This document shows, one piece after another, positions 37,270 to 46,451 of a stretch of DNA of 64,000 nt. Numbering within the stretch: the first letter of the stretch is position 1; every line of letters starts with the position of its first letter. This DNA is from Vibrio nitrifigilis (GTDB lineage: Bacteria; Pseudomonadota; Gammaproteobacteria; Enterobacterales; Vibrionaceae), in the NCBI RefSeq assembly GCF_015686695.1, contig NZ_JADPMR010000001.1, positions 930,001-994,000 of the forward strand. The letters run 5' to 3'. The notes beneath the pieces are model-generated. The model did no database searches. It had not been told where the DNA came from and worked only from the letters and a program-made list of their open reading frames with translations. The position numbers and the translations under genes are program-made.

Positions 37270-37509
37270 GTGATATACCCCAATTAAATTATTTTTTTGT
37301 AAGATTGTTAATCGTTCTTACTTTACCTTGATAGAGAAAAATTCGCCATAGTGGCGTACATTTTCCTGTCACAGTAATGAGAATGATTATTTCTATGCGA
37401 GCGCTGTGCCTATAGTGGTCTTGGGCGATCGCGGGACAAACTTGTACGCCTCTTTATTTTGAAGCGAAAAATAAAACACGCTCGATATTACCAAAGGTCA
37501 AGCTAGAAT

Positions 37510-37541
37510 CAACAAAAAAGCCCCTAATAGGGGCTTTTTTC
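37510..37541 (-). terminator. Terminator of cysK
   Basis: The stem AAAAAAGCCCC / GGGGCTTTTTT with loop TAATA has T-runs on both strands and lies 26 bases after the cysK stop on the minus strand. Confidence 0.88.
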
Positions 37542-37566
37542 AATCAAAATTTGATTTCACTACATA

Positions 37567-38532
37567 TTACTGTTGATTCTCTTTCTCAGAGAAAAGGCCT
37601 GCAAATAGCGCTGTAGATAGGTAACGTTCGCCAGAGCTTGGAAGGATAGCAACGATAGTTTTATCTTTGTATTCAGGTAGTTCTGCTAGGCGGTTTGCCG
37701 CAATAACTGCTGCACCTGATGAAATCCCAGCAAGAATGCCTTCTTCTTCCATTAGACGACGAGCCATTGCGATCGCATCGTCTGAAGGGATAGTCTCTAC
37801 ACGGTCGATGATTTCTAAATCTAAGTTTTCAGGAATGAAACCAGCGCCGATACCTTGGATTTTGTGTGGTCCTGGTTTGATTTCTTCACCAGCAAGAGCT
37901 TGAGTGATTACTGGTGATTCTGCTGGTTCAACCGCTACTGAAGTAATCTCTTTACCTTGTTTTTTAAGGAAACGAGAAGTACCAGTCAATGTGCCGCCTG
38001 TACCTACACCTGCAACAAATACGTCTACTTTACCTTCAGTCGCTTCCCAAATTTCTGGCCCCGTTGTTTTTTCATGAATAGCAGGGTTCGCTGGGTTGTT
38101 AAATTGTTGTAGCATCAAGTATTTTTCTGGGTTGCTTGCGACAATTTCTTCTGCCTTGCTGATGGCTGCTTTCATACCGCCAGCTGCTGGAGTCAATTCA
38201 AGATTTGCGCCTAGTGCTTTTAGTAGCTTACGACGTTCAAGGCTCATTGACTCAGGCATAGTTAGCGTTAATTTGTAACCACGAGCGGCAGCAACGAAGG
38301 CGAGAGCAATACCTGTGTTACCACTTGTTGGTTCAACAAGTTCAACACCAGCTTTCAGTTTTCCTGATTTTTCTGCATCCCAAATCATGTTAGCGCCGAT
38401 ACGGCATTTAACACTGAAACTAGGGTTACGAGATTCTACTTTGACCAGAACATTGCCTTTGCTAACTTTATTTAGGCGAACGAGTGGTGTGTTACCAATA
38501 GTGAGTGAGTTGTCTTCGTAGATTTTGCTCAT
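37567..38532 (-). CDS. cysK: Cysteine synthase A CysK
   Basis: This 321-residue PLP enzyme combines O-acetylserine and sulfide to make cysteine. The PLP lysine is Lys42 in NPSFSVKCRIGANM. The substrate loop TSGNTG is at 69-74, and the phosphate-binding GTGGT motif is in GVGTGGTLTGTS. The C-terminal region is like E. coli CysK rather than CysM. An unusually hairpin-rich leader (38553-38611) precedes it. Confidence 0.96.
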   Translation of the reverse strand: MSKIYEDNSLTIGNTPLVRLNKVSKGNVLVKVESRNPSFSVKCRIGANMIWDAEKSGKLKAGVELVEPTSGNTGIALAFVAAARGYKLTLTMPESMSLERRKLLKALGANLELTPAAGGMKAAISKAEEIVASNPEKYLMLQQFNNPANPAIHEKTTGPEIWEATEGKVDVFVAGVGTGGTLTGTSRFLKKQGKEITSVAVEPAESPVITQALAGEEIKPGPHKIQGIGAGFIPENLDLEIIDRVETIPSDDAIAMARRLMEEEGILAGISSGAAVIAANRLAELPEYKDKTIVAILPSSGERYLSTALFAGLFSEKENQQ

Positions 38533-38840
38533 TGTGATGTTCCTTCATTTCGCACGGGTTCGTGTCGATATCTGTATATCGAAGTGAATATGTGAAAAGC
38601 ATATTCACTTCACCAATAAGGTAAAAGAACTAAAAAGTTATATGATATATATCCAAATTCCATATGAAACGCTAATGTTAATGAATTAGCTTGTATGGTG
38701 AATTTATATATCTAACAATAAGTTACTTATTAATTTCCTGGCCACAATATCCCCTGTATTACACATTCGCAATACTGTTGGGTTATCACGCAGACTCTCT
38801 TTTTGTTACTGCTTGAACAAAACAACCTGCTGGAACTAGG
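38533..38840. other. cysK leader and cysK-cysZ intergenic region
   Basis: This 308-base stretch contains three consecutive inverted repeats next to the cysK start (separate entry) and otherwise AT-rich DNA. The cysZ 3' end is at its right edge. I see no coding sequence in it. Confidence 0.55.
38553..38611 (-). promoter_or_regulatory. Three consecutive hairpins in the cysK 5' leader
   Basis: In transcript order there is a perfect 12-bp stem GAAGTGAATATG / CATATTCACTTC with a 7-base loop (38581-38611). Next comes a perfect 6-bp stem CGATAT / ATATCG (38566-38581, sharing one base with the first), then CACG / CGTG with a 4-base loop (38553-38564). They lie 21 to 79 bases upstream of the cysK ATG. 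They may be a regulatory leader, an mRNA-stability element or operators; no known riboswitch was recognised. Confidence 0.5.
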
Positions 38841-39587
38841 CTATTTTGTTTTATGTTGATGCTGGAATTCCGCTACCCACATCGCTGTTGCACCACATAC
38901 CGCAACGGGAACCACAAAAAGGTTAACGATGGGAATCGTCGTTAAAACTGAAACGATAATTCCAAAGCCATAGGCTTTACCTTGTTTTTGTTTCAAATCA
39001 TTTCGCATCGCATGAAAGTCTATTTTGTGATTATCAAATGGGTAATCACAATATTGGATAGCGAGAGTCCAAGCTGTAAAAATAAACCAAGCGATTGGGC
39101 CTATCGTTTGTCCCAATGCGGGAATAAGCATTAAGATAAACAAGCCAAGTGCTTTGGGGACGACATAAACAAGTTTACGCCATTCTCGACTCATCACCCG
39201 TGGAATGTCTTTAATAACATCCAATACCCCATCATCGTTGGGCTTGCTTTGAGTAAGCTTTATTTCTACTTTTTCTGCGAGTAGTCCATTGAAAGGTGCC
39301 GCAATAAAGTTGGCTAACGTACTGAAGAAATATGAAAACGTGGCTAAGATCGTAATAACTAATAGCGGCCAAAGTAGATAGCTTAACCAGGACAAAAAGT
39401 CAGGCAGCTGTTGCATCCACTGATCAATCCAAACACCAAGATGGTCAAATAGAAAATAGAGCGCCCCTCCAACTAAGATTATATTAGCGAGCAGTGGTAA
39501 TATGACAAAGCGTCGGATATCCGGAGCAAAGGCAAGCTCTAGTCCAAAGAAAAAGTAGCCAAAGCCTGAACGTTGTTTTGGTTGCAT
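38841..39587 (-). CDS. cysZ: Sulfate transporter CysZ
   Basis: This 248-residue membrane protein of the CysZ family (DUF540) has about four long hydrophobic segments and a basic soluble part. Motifs include GFGYFFFGLELAF near the start and the PFNGLLAEKVE region near residue 100. CysZ provides sulfate uptake for cysteine synthesis, consistent with its place upstream of cysK on the same strand. It is divergent from zipA. Confidence 0.93.
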   Translation of the reverse strand: MQPKQRSGFGYFFFGLELAFAPDIRRFVILPLLANIILVGGALYFLFDHLGVWIDQWMQQLPDFLSWLSYLLWPLLVITILATFSYFFSTLANFIAAPFNGLLAEKVEIKLTQSKPNDDGVLDVIKDIPRVMSREWRKLVYVVPKALGLFILMLIPALGQTIGPIAWFIFTAWTLAIQYCDYPFDNHKIDFHAMRNDLKQKQGKAYGFGIIVSVLTTIPIVNLFVVPVAVCGATAMWVAEFQHQHKTK

Positions 39588-39838
39588 TTATATCTTCCGA
39601 TTAGCGAATTACTCAATTTTGAGCTGTTATTGTATGGCATCTAACCCATAGATACATAAAAGTTGTGCAAAAATCACCACTTCCCTTTAACTTCTAACAT
39701 TAAGTTGTTCTAAATAGGGGGGGAGTTTTGGTAAAGTATTCCAATACACTGACTGATAAGCCTATCTTGGTCAACGAAGTTCAACAACAGGCGCAGAGCT
39801 CAGCAGAACATCAAAAATCGAGAAACTGAGAGTTAAAA

Positions 39839-40705
39839 ATGCAGGAATTGCGATTCGTACTCATAATTGTTGGCGGGCTAGCGATAGCCGCTTTGCTATT
39901 TCACGGTCTTTGGACCTCAAAAAAAGAAGGAAAGTCCAAATTTGGTGAAAGGCCGTTACGTAAAATAGACGTAGACCAAGATGAATCGTCTTCAGTAAAG
40001 GAAGGCGAGGAAGACGAACGAGAGATCAACTTTGCTGGTGAGTCTTCGAATGCGGATGATGACCCGCTGATTGGATCATTTAACGCGGATAGATCAGACG
40101 CTGATGTCGATGCTGAACCAGTGGTATTTAATTCACTTGAAGAAGACGATAACACGGCAACTGAGGATGTTATCCAAGAACATCATGAGCAAACAGAGCC
40201 TAAAGCATTTGATGAACCTTTGGTTTCTCCACTCGCAGCAGAAGAGCCGGTTATCGAGCCTGAACCAGAAGAAGAGCAACTTGAAGTCTTAGTTTTAAAT
40301 GTGCATTGTGCGGGCAATGAACCGTTTGTGGGCACGAAGCTATTTGATAGTATGCAACAAAATGGCTTGTTGTATGGCGAGATGAATATTTTTCATCGTC
40401 ATGCGGATCTGTCTGGTACAGGGAAAGTGCTCTTTAGCGTCGCGAATATGATGCAGCCTGGTACATTAGAGCATGATGATCCGGACACCTTTACCACCAA
40501 AGGTATTTCATTTTTTATGACCCTGCCGTGTTTTGGTGAACCGGAGCAAAACTTTAAGCTTATGCTCAAAACCGCTCAGCAAATCGCGGATGATATGGGT
40601 GGTAATGTACTCGATGATGCTCGTAACCTAATGACGCCAAATCGCTTAGAAGTTTATCGCCAGCAGATTCGTGATTTTAAAAGTAAAACTTCGGCTAAGG
40701 GATAG
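39839..40705 (+). CDS. zipA: Cell division protein ZipA
   Basis: This 288-residue divisome protein has an N-terminal membrane anchor (about residues 5-24, LRFVLIIVGGLAIAALLFHGL), a short basic patch, a long acidic linker (about 40-150) and a C-terminal ZipA domain (about 155-285) that binds the FtsZ tail. Domain motifs are VLNVHCAGNEPFVG and GEMNIFHRH. The adjacent ligA on the same strand matches E. coli order. Confidence 0.95.
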   Translation: MQELRFVLIIVGGLAIAALLFHGLWTSKKEGKSKFGERPLRKIDVDQDESSSVKEGEEDEREINFAGESSNADDDPLIGSFNADRSDADVDAEPVVFNSLEEDDNTATEDVIQEHHEQTEPKAFDEPLVSPLAAEEPVIEPEPEEEQLEVLVLNVHCAGNEPFVGTKLFDSMQQNGLLYGEMNIFHRHADLSGTGKVLFSVANMMQPGTLEHDDPDTFTTKGISFFMTLPCFGEPEQNFKLMLKTAQQIADDMGGNVLDDARNLMTPNRLEVYRQQIRDFKSKTSAKG

Positions 40706-40732
40706 TACTCTCTAGCTAATCGACCTTTTATT

Positions 40733-40758
40733 AAGGCTCCGTGTCGGGAGCCTTTTTT
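40733..40758 (+). terminator. Terminator between zipA and ligA
   Basis: The stem AAGGCTCC / GGGAGCCTT is followed by T6, 28 bases after zipA and just before ligA. Confidence 0.8.
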
Positions 40759-40781
40759 CATCATTCGAGAGAATAATAACG

Positions 40782-42806
40782 ATGCAGAATGTAGAGCAAC
40801 GACTACAAGAATTACGCGAGACCCTGAATTATCATGCTGTCCGTTATTACGTAGAAGACGATCCTAGTATCCCAGATGCGGAATACGACCGCTTAATGCG
40901 TGAACTGCTTAATATCGAGCAAGAACACCCGGAGCTAATTACTCCTGATTCTCCTAGTCAACGTGTTGGCGGTGCTCCATTATCGGGTTTTGAATCGGTG
41001 ACTCATGATATTCCGATGCTGTCATTAGATAACGTCTTTGATGACGATGAACTTGACGCTTTCTTTCGTCGCATGGGAGAAAGAGTGCCAGCAGTCAAAG
41101 AAAGCCGAATTTGTTGTGAGCCAAAACTTGATGGGTTAGCGGTAAGCCTTCTTTACGAAAATGGAGTGTTAGTTCGCGCGGCGACTCGTGGTGATGGGGC
41201 GACGGGGGAAAATATCACCGAAAATGTCCGTACCATCAAATCGATTCCGCTCAAACTAAGTGGATCGGGTTGGCCAACTCGTATTGAAGTTCGCGGCGAA
41301 GTCTTTATGCCTAAAGCTGGCTTTAATCGTTTAAATGAAGAAGCGATTAAGCGGGGGGAAAAAACCTTTGTTAACCCTCGTAATGCTGCCGCTGGGAGTT
41401 TACGTCAACTAGACTCGCGTATTACAGCAAAGCGTCCACTGGCATTTTATGCTTATAGCGTGGGTGTCATTGAAGGGGGTGAACTCGTTGATAGTCACTA
41501 TGAACGCTTTTTACAGCTGAAAGGCTGGGGGCTGCCAATGAGCCCAGAAACCAAACGAGTCAATAATGCGGAAGAGGTAAAAGCATTTTATCAAGACATT
41601 ATGGTGCGTCGTCCCGATCTCCCTTATGAGATTGATGGCGTCGTTATCAAAGTGGATGATATCGATATTCAAGAGCAGCTTGGGTTTGTAGCACGAGCTC
41701 CTCGCTGGGCTATTGCTTATAAGTTCCCGGCTCAAGAAGAGATGACTCGTTTGAATGATGTGGAGTTTCAAGTGGGGCGTACGGGGGCCATTACTCCTGT
41801 TGCCAAGCTCGAACCTGTATTTGTCGGTGGAGTGACCGTCAGTAATGCAACACTACATAATGCGGATGAGATTGCGCGTCTTGGTGTGATGATTGGTGAT
41901 ACAGTAATTATTCGTCGCGCAGGGGACGTTATTCCACAGGTTGTATCAGTCGTTGAAGAGCGCCGTCCGGAAGATGCAAAAGCGATTGTGTTCCCTACAG
42001 GGTGTCCAGTGTGTGGTTCTGAAGTAGAGCGGGTTGAGGGTGAAGCGGTAGCCCGTTGTACTGGTGGGTTAGTCTGTCAGGCGCAACGTAAAGAAGCTTT
42101 AAAGCATTTTGTCTCTCGTAAAGCGCTCGATGTGGATGGTTTAGGCGACAAAGTGATCGAACAATTGGTCGATAAAGAGATGGTACATACGCCAGCTGAG
42201 CTGTTTAAATTATCCGCAGGGCAACTGACCATCTTAGAGCGAATGGGACCTAAATCGGCACAAAATGTCGTCGATGCATTAGAGAAAGCAAAAGCAACAA
42301 CGCTACCTCGTTTTTTGTATTCATTAGGTATTCGCGAAGTGGGTGAAGCAACAGCACTTAACCTAGCCCAGCATTTTTTGACGTTAGAAGCCGTCATGGA
42401 GGCTAATGTTGAACAACTCGTTGCTGTTCCTGATGTTGGTAATATTGTGGCGAACCATGTGCAGACTTTCTTTGAGCAAGAGAATAATCAGAAGGTTATT
42501 GCACAGTTACGAGAATATGGTGTGCATTGGCCAGATATTGCTGCCAAAGACGAACAAGCAGAAGCCTCTCAACCATTGGCGGGTAAGACTGTGGTACTTA
42601 CTGGAAGTTTATCGCAGATGACTCGTAGTGACGCTAAAGCGGCTCTACAATCTATGGGAGCGAAAGTCACTGGCAGTGTATCGAAGAATACGGATATCTT
42701 GTTTGCCGGTGAAGCTGCGGGTTCTAAATTGGCAAAAGCGCAAGAGTTAGGTGTAGAAGTGAAAACAGAACAAGACTTATTAGATTTGTTTAACGCTAAT
42801 TCCTAA
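40782..42806 (+). CDS. ligA: NAD-dependent DNA ligase LigA
   Basis: This 674-residue ligase seals nicks during replication and repair. The adenylated Lys115 is in the KLDG motif (115-118). The tetracysteine zinc finger is visible as CPVCGS and CTGGLVC, followed by helix-hairpin-helix repeats, and a C-terminal BRCT domain occupies about residues 595-672. Length matches the family. Confidence 0.97.
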   Translation: MQNVEQRLQELRETLNYHAVRYYVEDDPSIPDAEYDRLMRELLNIEQEHPELITPDSPSQRVGGAPLSGFESVTHDIPMLSLDNVFDDDELDAFFRRMGERVPAVKESRICCEPKLDGLAVSLLYENGVLVRAATRGDGATGENITENVRTIKSIPLKLSGSGWPTRIEVRGEVFMPKAGFNRLNEEAIKRGEKTFVNPRNAAAGSLRQLDSRITAKRPLAFYAYSVGVIEGGELVDSHYERFLQLKGWGLPMSPETKRVNNAEEVKAFYQDIMVRRPDLPYEIDGVVIKVDDIDIQEQLGFVARAPRWAIAYKFPAQEEMTRLNDVEFQVGRTGAITPVAKLEPVFVGGVTVSNATLHNADEIARLGVMIGDTVIIRRAGDVIPQVVSVVEERRPEDAKAIVFPTGCPVCGSEVERVEGEAVARCTGGLVCQAQRKEALKHFVSRKALDVDGLGDKVIEQLVDKEMVHTPAELFKLSAGQLTILERMGPKSAQNVVDALEKAKATTLPRFLYSLGIREVGEATALNLAQHFLTLEAVMEANVEQLVAVPDVGNIVANHVQTFFEQENNQKVIAQLREYGVHWPDIAAKDEQAEASQPLAGKTVVLTGSLSQMTRSDAKAALQSMGAKVTGSVSKNTDILFAGEAAGSKLAKAQELGVEVKTEQDLLDLFNANS

Positions 42807-42835
42807 AATCTCTATATTCAACTTGTTGTTAATCA

Positions 42836-42863
42836 AAACCTCGCGAAATAGCGGGGTTTTTTG
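42836..42863 (+). terminator. Terminator of ligA
   Basis: The stem AACCTCGC / GCGGGGTT (one mismatch-like wobble) with loop GAAATA is followed by T6. Confidence 0.8.
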
Positions 42864-43073
42864 TTTGAGTATTTGGTAATTTTTATTAATTATCTGATCA
42901 TTCGTGCTGAATAAAATCACCAATAATGGCGTTAGAGTTTTTATCATCAGCATGACTATTACTGTTATTTTTCCTTGTTTTTGATGATTTATGCTAAGCA
43001 ATAATATGATTACATCATCAGTAGAATTGGTATAAATTGGGTCGAGTTTAATGAATGAAAGAGGGCGCTCAGG

Positions 43074-43490
43074 ATGATGAATATCAGTGAAGTGGCAAAG
43101 AAAACAGGTTTAACCGCTAAATCTATCCGTTTGTATGAAGATAAAGGGTTAATTAAACCGCCATTACGTTCTGATAACGGTTATCGTACCTATCAGCAAA
43201 CTCACATCGATGATTTATTGCTTATTGCACGTTGTAAGCGGGTTGGGTTCAGCTTGGATGAGTGTAAAGCAATGATTAACTTAGCTAATGATCCACAACG
43301 TCAAAGTATGGCGGTAAAAGAACGTGCGCAGCAAAAATTAGAGCAAGTCACGAAAAAATTACAAGAGTTACAGTTAGTACAGCAACAATTGCAAGAGTGG
43401 GTTAACGAGTGTCCAGGAGATGAAAATAGTGAATGCCCGATTATTGAAGATTTAAAAGGGCATTGTTGTCACTGTAACACTGAGTCGTAA
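43074..43490 (+). CDS. cueR: Copper-responsive MerR-family regulator CueR
   Basis: This 138-residue regulator has an N-terminal winged HTH (ISEVAKKTGLTAKSIRLYEDKGL), a long dimerisation helix, and the Cu(I) site formed by Cys113 and Cys121 in CPGDENSECPII. These match the two metal ligands of E. coli CueR. An additional Cys/His tail (GHCCHCNT) ends the protein. Two adjacent ATGs (43074, 43077) are possible; the first has the better spacing to GAGG at 43061. Its target copA is not in the window. Confidence 0.93.
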   Translation: MMNISEVAKKTGLTAKSIRLYEDKGLIKPPLRSDNGYRTYQQTHIDDLLLIARCKRVGFSLDECKAMINLANDPQRQSMAVKERAQQKLEQVTKKLQELQLVQQQLQEWVNECPGDENSECPIIEDLKGHCCHCNTES

Positions 43491-43522
43491 ATCGCTCAGT
43501 GTTACATGGATAAGTGAAATAC

Positions 43523-44377
43523 TTAGTAAAGTAATGAATAAAGTTTGCGACGATATTGACTTGCTAATGCGTTGCCCTGACCAAGGGCGTTGAGAATATC
43601 CATAAAGGTCTTTTTCATATCACCATCTTGAGTGTTAAGGTCTTTTTTCAAGAATGACCACAATAGGTCTAATGCTTCTTCATCACGTGATACTTCATGA
43701 TATTGTGTCGCTAATTCACTGGCAATTGCTGCATCCCCGGGATTAGCTTGGTAGGACTGTTCTAACGCTTGTAACTCAGGGCTGTTAGACGCTTGTTGGT
43801 GAAGTTCAAGCTTGGCACATAAACTTTTGTAATACCCGTCTTGGTATTCAAGTGGAATCGCTTTTAATAAAGACTCTGCTGCGTCAAATTGTTGAGTCTC
43901 TAGGTAACAATCAGCCAGAGCCAATTTAACCTCGCCCTTTTTCTGCCAATCTTCTGCTACGTTCAGTAACAAAGGCAAGGCTTGAGCATGTTTTTGCTCT
44001 TGTATTAGGGTTAAGGCTTCTTGCACATTGCGCTCATCCTGACTTGGCAAGTGACGAGATAACATCGCTTCAATTGCTTCGAGTGGTTGAGGGCCACCAA
44101 GACCATCAACAGGTTGACCTTGAATAAAAACAGCAATGGTTGGTAGTGCTTGGATACCAAACTGACCAGCGATCGCTTGTTCCTCTTGACAATTTAGCTG
44201 TGCTAATTTGAATGCACCATTATATTTCTGCACTAATTGCTGCATTTGTGGCAGCATTTGCACACTTTCCTCACTCATTGGTGCCCAGAAGTAAAACACG
44301 ATTGGGCTCGCCATCGAGCTCTCTAAAACGTCACGAAAGTTGGTTTGGTTTACTTCAATAATGTGTGGTGATTGCAT
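43523..44377 (-). CDS. ybbN: Co-chaperone YbbN (CnoX-like), thioredoxin domain plus TPR
   Basis: The 284-residue protein has an N-terminal thioredoxin-like domain (about residues 1-110) followed by a helical TPR-like region. The active-site position reads WAPMSEES, so both catalytic Cys of thioredoxin are missing and it cannot act as an ordinary thiol reductase. E. coli YbbN/CnoX holds and protects proteins under oxidative stress and hands them to DnaK and GroEL. It is convergent with cueR. Confidence 0.92.
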   Translation of the reverse strand: MQSPHIIEVNQTNFRDVLESSMASPIVFYFWAPMSEESVQMLPQMQQLVQKYNGAFKLAQLNCQEEQAIAGQFGIQALPTIAVFIQGQPVDGLGGPQPLEAIEAMLSRHLPSQDERNVQEALTLIQEQKHAQALPLLLNVAEDWQKKGEVKLALADCYLETQQFDAAESLLKAIPLEYQDGYYKSLCAKLELHQQASNSPELQALEQSYQANPGDAAIASELATQYHEVSRDEEALDLLWSFLKKDLNTQDGDMKKTFMDILNALGQGNALASQYRRKLYSLLY

Positions 44378-44486
44378 GGTGAATCCTTATAACTCGGCAG
44401 AATGCGGAACCTATCGATTAGATGGGGTTAAGTTAGCAGAATTCAAGGTAAAGTGAGTAATCTCTTTTAGCTGTGAGGGGAAAATA

Positions 44487-44516
44487 TCCGGATCTTGTGA
44501 TGCAATAAGATCCGGA
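44487..44516 (-). terminator. Perfect 10-bp hairpin downstream of the small ORF
   Basis: The arms TCCGGATCTT and AAGATCCGGA enclose a 10-base loop. On the minus strand the stem is followed by TATTTTCCCC. It lies 17 bases beyond the stop codon of the 21-codon frame, where a terminator would be expected. Confidence 0.55.
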
Positions 44517-44533
44517 ATCCGATGGCTATGGCG

Positions 44534-44599
44534 CTAGAATACGATAAATAATATTACCGCGACGAAGACACCAAGCCAGTTCCATTGATTGAGAGACAT
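44534..44599 (-). CDS. Candidate single-span membrane micropeptide (21 residues)
   Basis: This short frame reads MSLNQWNWLGVFVAVILFIV plus a final Phe. That is a polar, Trp-rich head of about eight residues followed by a 13-residue hydrophobic stretch just long enough to cross a membrane. It has an ATG start, a TAG stop and a hairpin terminator right after it. The upstream GAGTAGAAACGCC contains only a weak ribosome binding site. Stand-alone micropeptides of this kind are common in gammaproteobacteria but hard to confirm without conservation data. Confidence 0.4.
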   Translation of the reverse strand: MSLNQWNWLGVFVAVILFIVF

Positions 44600-44685
44600 A
44601 ATGGCGTTTCTACTCACACAGCTAATCAAGCATAGGATTAGCATTGTGCGGTGGAAATGTGACCAATTAATGACAACTTTATCGT

Positions 44686-45516
44686 TTAAGAGGATTTAAG
44701 CAAAATTTTGTCGATTGTCCTTCCCGGAAGTAGACGTTTTAATATTGCAATCACTTTGGTTGGCGTGGTAATTCGATAGCGTAATTTAGGTTTTGGTGAT
44801 TCTAAAGCATGAATAAGAGGGGCTAAGCATGCTTGTGCTGGTAGTGCGTATTTATTACGAGATTGAGACCGAGATAGGCGATCGATTTGGCTTTGATACT
44901 GCTCTTTATGAATACTGGACTCAATATCAATCCATTGTTTAAACGCCGCTAAAGAGTTGGCTCTAAATTGAGTTTCTATCGCCCCTGGTTCGATAATGCA
45001 CACATGGATACCTGTTCCAGCAAGTTCAAGCCTTAGTGTGTCACTCCAGCCTTCAATCGCAAATTTTGAGCTGTTATAAGCGCCTCGATATTTCATGGCG
45101 GCAAAGCCCAGCACTGAGCTGTTTTGGACAATGCGGCCATAGCCAAGTTGGCGAAAGTGAGGAATAAGTTGTGTGGTTAAGTGATGCCAACCAAATACAT
45201 TGGTGTTGAACTGTTCTCTAAGGCCTGCGGTAGAAAGATCTTCTAATGCACCGGCTAAGCCAAAAGCGCCATTGTTGAACAGAGCGCTAAGTTTATTATC
45301 TGTGAGCTCTAAAGCCTGTTTGACGCCAGAATCAATACTTTTTTCATCGGCTAAGTCTAAATGAATACAAGTGAGGCCTTCGGCAATTAACCGTTCTACA
45401 TCACTTTGCTTGCGACATGAAGCAATCACCTTGTAACCTCGTTGATGCAATGCATGAGCAGCCATGTAGCCAATGCCTGTTGAGCAGCCTGTAATGAGAA
45501 TGGCGTGAGTTGTCAT
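44686..45516 (-). CDS. Short-chain dehydrogenase/reductase (SDR) family protein
   Basis: This 276-residue classical SDR has the NAD(P)-binding TGXXXGIG motif in LITGCSTGIGYMAA, the NNAG-like motif FNNGAFG, the catalytic Ser in QNSSVLGF and YXXXK in YNSSKFAIEG. The C-terminal region is basic (KRLLPGR), as in dehydrogenases such as YbbO of E. coli, which also lies near ybbN. The substrate is unknown. It is 20 bases downstream of the next gene on the same strand and probably co-transcribed. Confidence 0.88.
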   Translation of the reverse strand: MTTHAILITGCSTGIGYMAAHALHQRGYKVIASCRKQSDVERLIAEGLTCIHLDLADEKSIDSGVKQALELTDNKLSALFNNGAFGLAGALEDLSTAGLREQFNTNVFGWHHLTTQLIPHFRQLGYGRIVQNSSVLGFAAMKYRGAYNSSKFAIEGWSDTLRLELAGTGIHVCIIEPGAIETQFRANSLAAFKQWIDIESSIHKEQYQSQIDRLSRSQSRNKYALPAQACLAPLIHALESPKPKLRYRITTPTKVIAILKRLLPGRTIDKILLKSS

Positions 45517-45536
45517 GGTGAAGATCCTATAGAAAA

Positions 45537-46451
45537 TTAATGGTGATGATGCAGTAAGTTACTCAAAGCGGGTTCTATTCGGGAAAAATGAAATTGAAAA
45601 CCGGCATCGATCAAACGTCTTGGCTTTGCGCCTAGGCTATCAAGAAGAAGTTCGGAAGATTCCCCCATCAGTAACTTAATTAACCATTTGGGAGTAAATA
45701 ATAAACGTGGTCGCCCTAACGTGTGGGCAAGTGTTTTACTAAATTCTTTATTACTAACAGGATTAGGGGCTGTAATGTTAAATGCGCCATGAGCATATTC
45801 ACATTCAAGAAGATAAACGATGGCCCTAGCCATATCGACCATATGTATCCACGGAAGTAACTGTTTGCCATTACCAATAGGGCCACCTAACCCGAGTTGA
45901 TAAGGCAGCAGCATTTTTTTCATTGCACCGCCGTCCATTGAAAGCACAACCCCAGTTCGTAAAAGAATCACTCGGGTGTTGTCACTTTTCGCGTTTAAGG
46001 CGATTTTTTCCCAATTAGCACAGACATAGTGAGAGAATCGTTCGCTATGAACTTCCACACGTTCATCAAAACGACTGGCTTGATGATCACCATAGTAACC
46101 GACAGCTGAACCACTTATAAAAACGCGAGGCGGATTGCTGCTAGCTTGAATCAAGGAAACGAGCTGTTGAGTGATGGACCAGCGACTATCGCATATCCGT
46201 TTTTTTTGTTGTTTGGTCCAGCGCTTATCTGCAATAGGTTCTCCCGCCAGATTAATAACAGCATCAAAGTCATCAAGCGTTGAAAGTTCATCTAAAGAGC
46301 GGATGAAATTGAGATTGGAGTTACTAATGTGAGCCAGTTTTTGCCTAGCCTGATAAATGTTTCGCGTTAATACCACCAAATGATGGGTCATGATAAGCTT
46401 TATCAGTTCCCTACCGATGAGTCCCGTTCCACCGGTAATTAAAATTTTCAT
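45537..46451 (-). CDS. TIGR01777 family epimerase-like protein (YfcH type)
   Basis: This 304-residue extended-SDR protein has the NAD(P) motif ITGGTGLIGREL at the N-terminus and a conserved INLAGEPIADKRWT segment near residue 70. It also has a YYGD active-site region (SGSAVGYYGDHQA) and the C-terminal GQRVLPR-type end (SLGAKPRRLIDAGFQFHF). The family is nucleotide-sugar-epimerase-like but of unknown substrate. The downstream yfcE gene is also a neighbour of yfcH in E. coli. Confidence 0.9.
   Translation of the reverse strand: MKILITGGTGLIGRELIKLIMTHHLVVLTRNIYQARQKLAHISNSNLNFIRSLDELSTLDDFDAVINLAGEPIADKRWTKQQKKRICDSRWSITQQLVSLIQASSNPPRVFISGSAVGYYGDHQASRFDERVEVHSERFSHYVCANWEKIALNAKSDNTRVILLRTGVVLSMDGGAMKKMLLPYQLGLGGPIGNGKQLLPWIHMVDMARAIVYLLECEYAHGAFNITAPNPVSNKEFSKTLAHTLGRPRLLFTPKWLIKLLMGESSELLLDSLGAKPRRLIDAGFQFHFSRIEPALSNLLHHHH

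Larger units (their letters stand above)
44378..44685. other. Intergenic region between ybbN and the SDR gene
   Basis: This 308-base region contains a candidate 21-codon membrane-peptide gene (44534-44599, minus strand) and a hairpin after it (44487-44516). Nothing else is apparent. Confidence 0.55.

Noticed and set aside
43523..44377. Lack of catalytic Cys in the YbbN thioredoxin domain as a broken gene
   Set aside because: YbbN/CnoX proteins commonly lack one or both Cys, the frame is intact and the TPR region is complete, so this is normal divergence.
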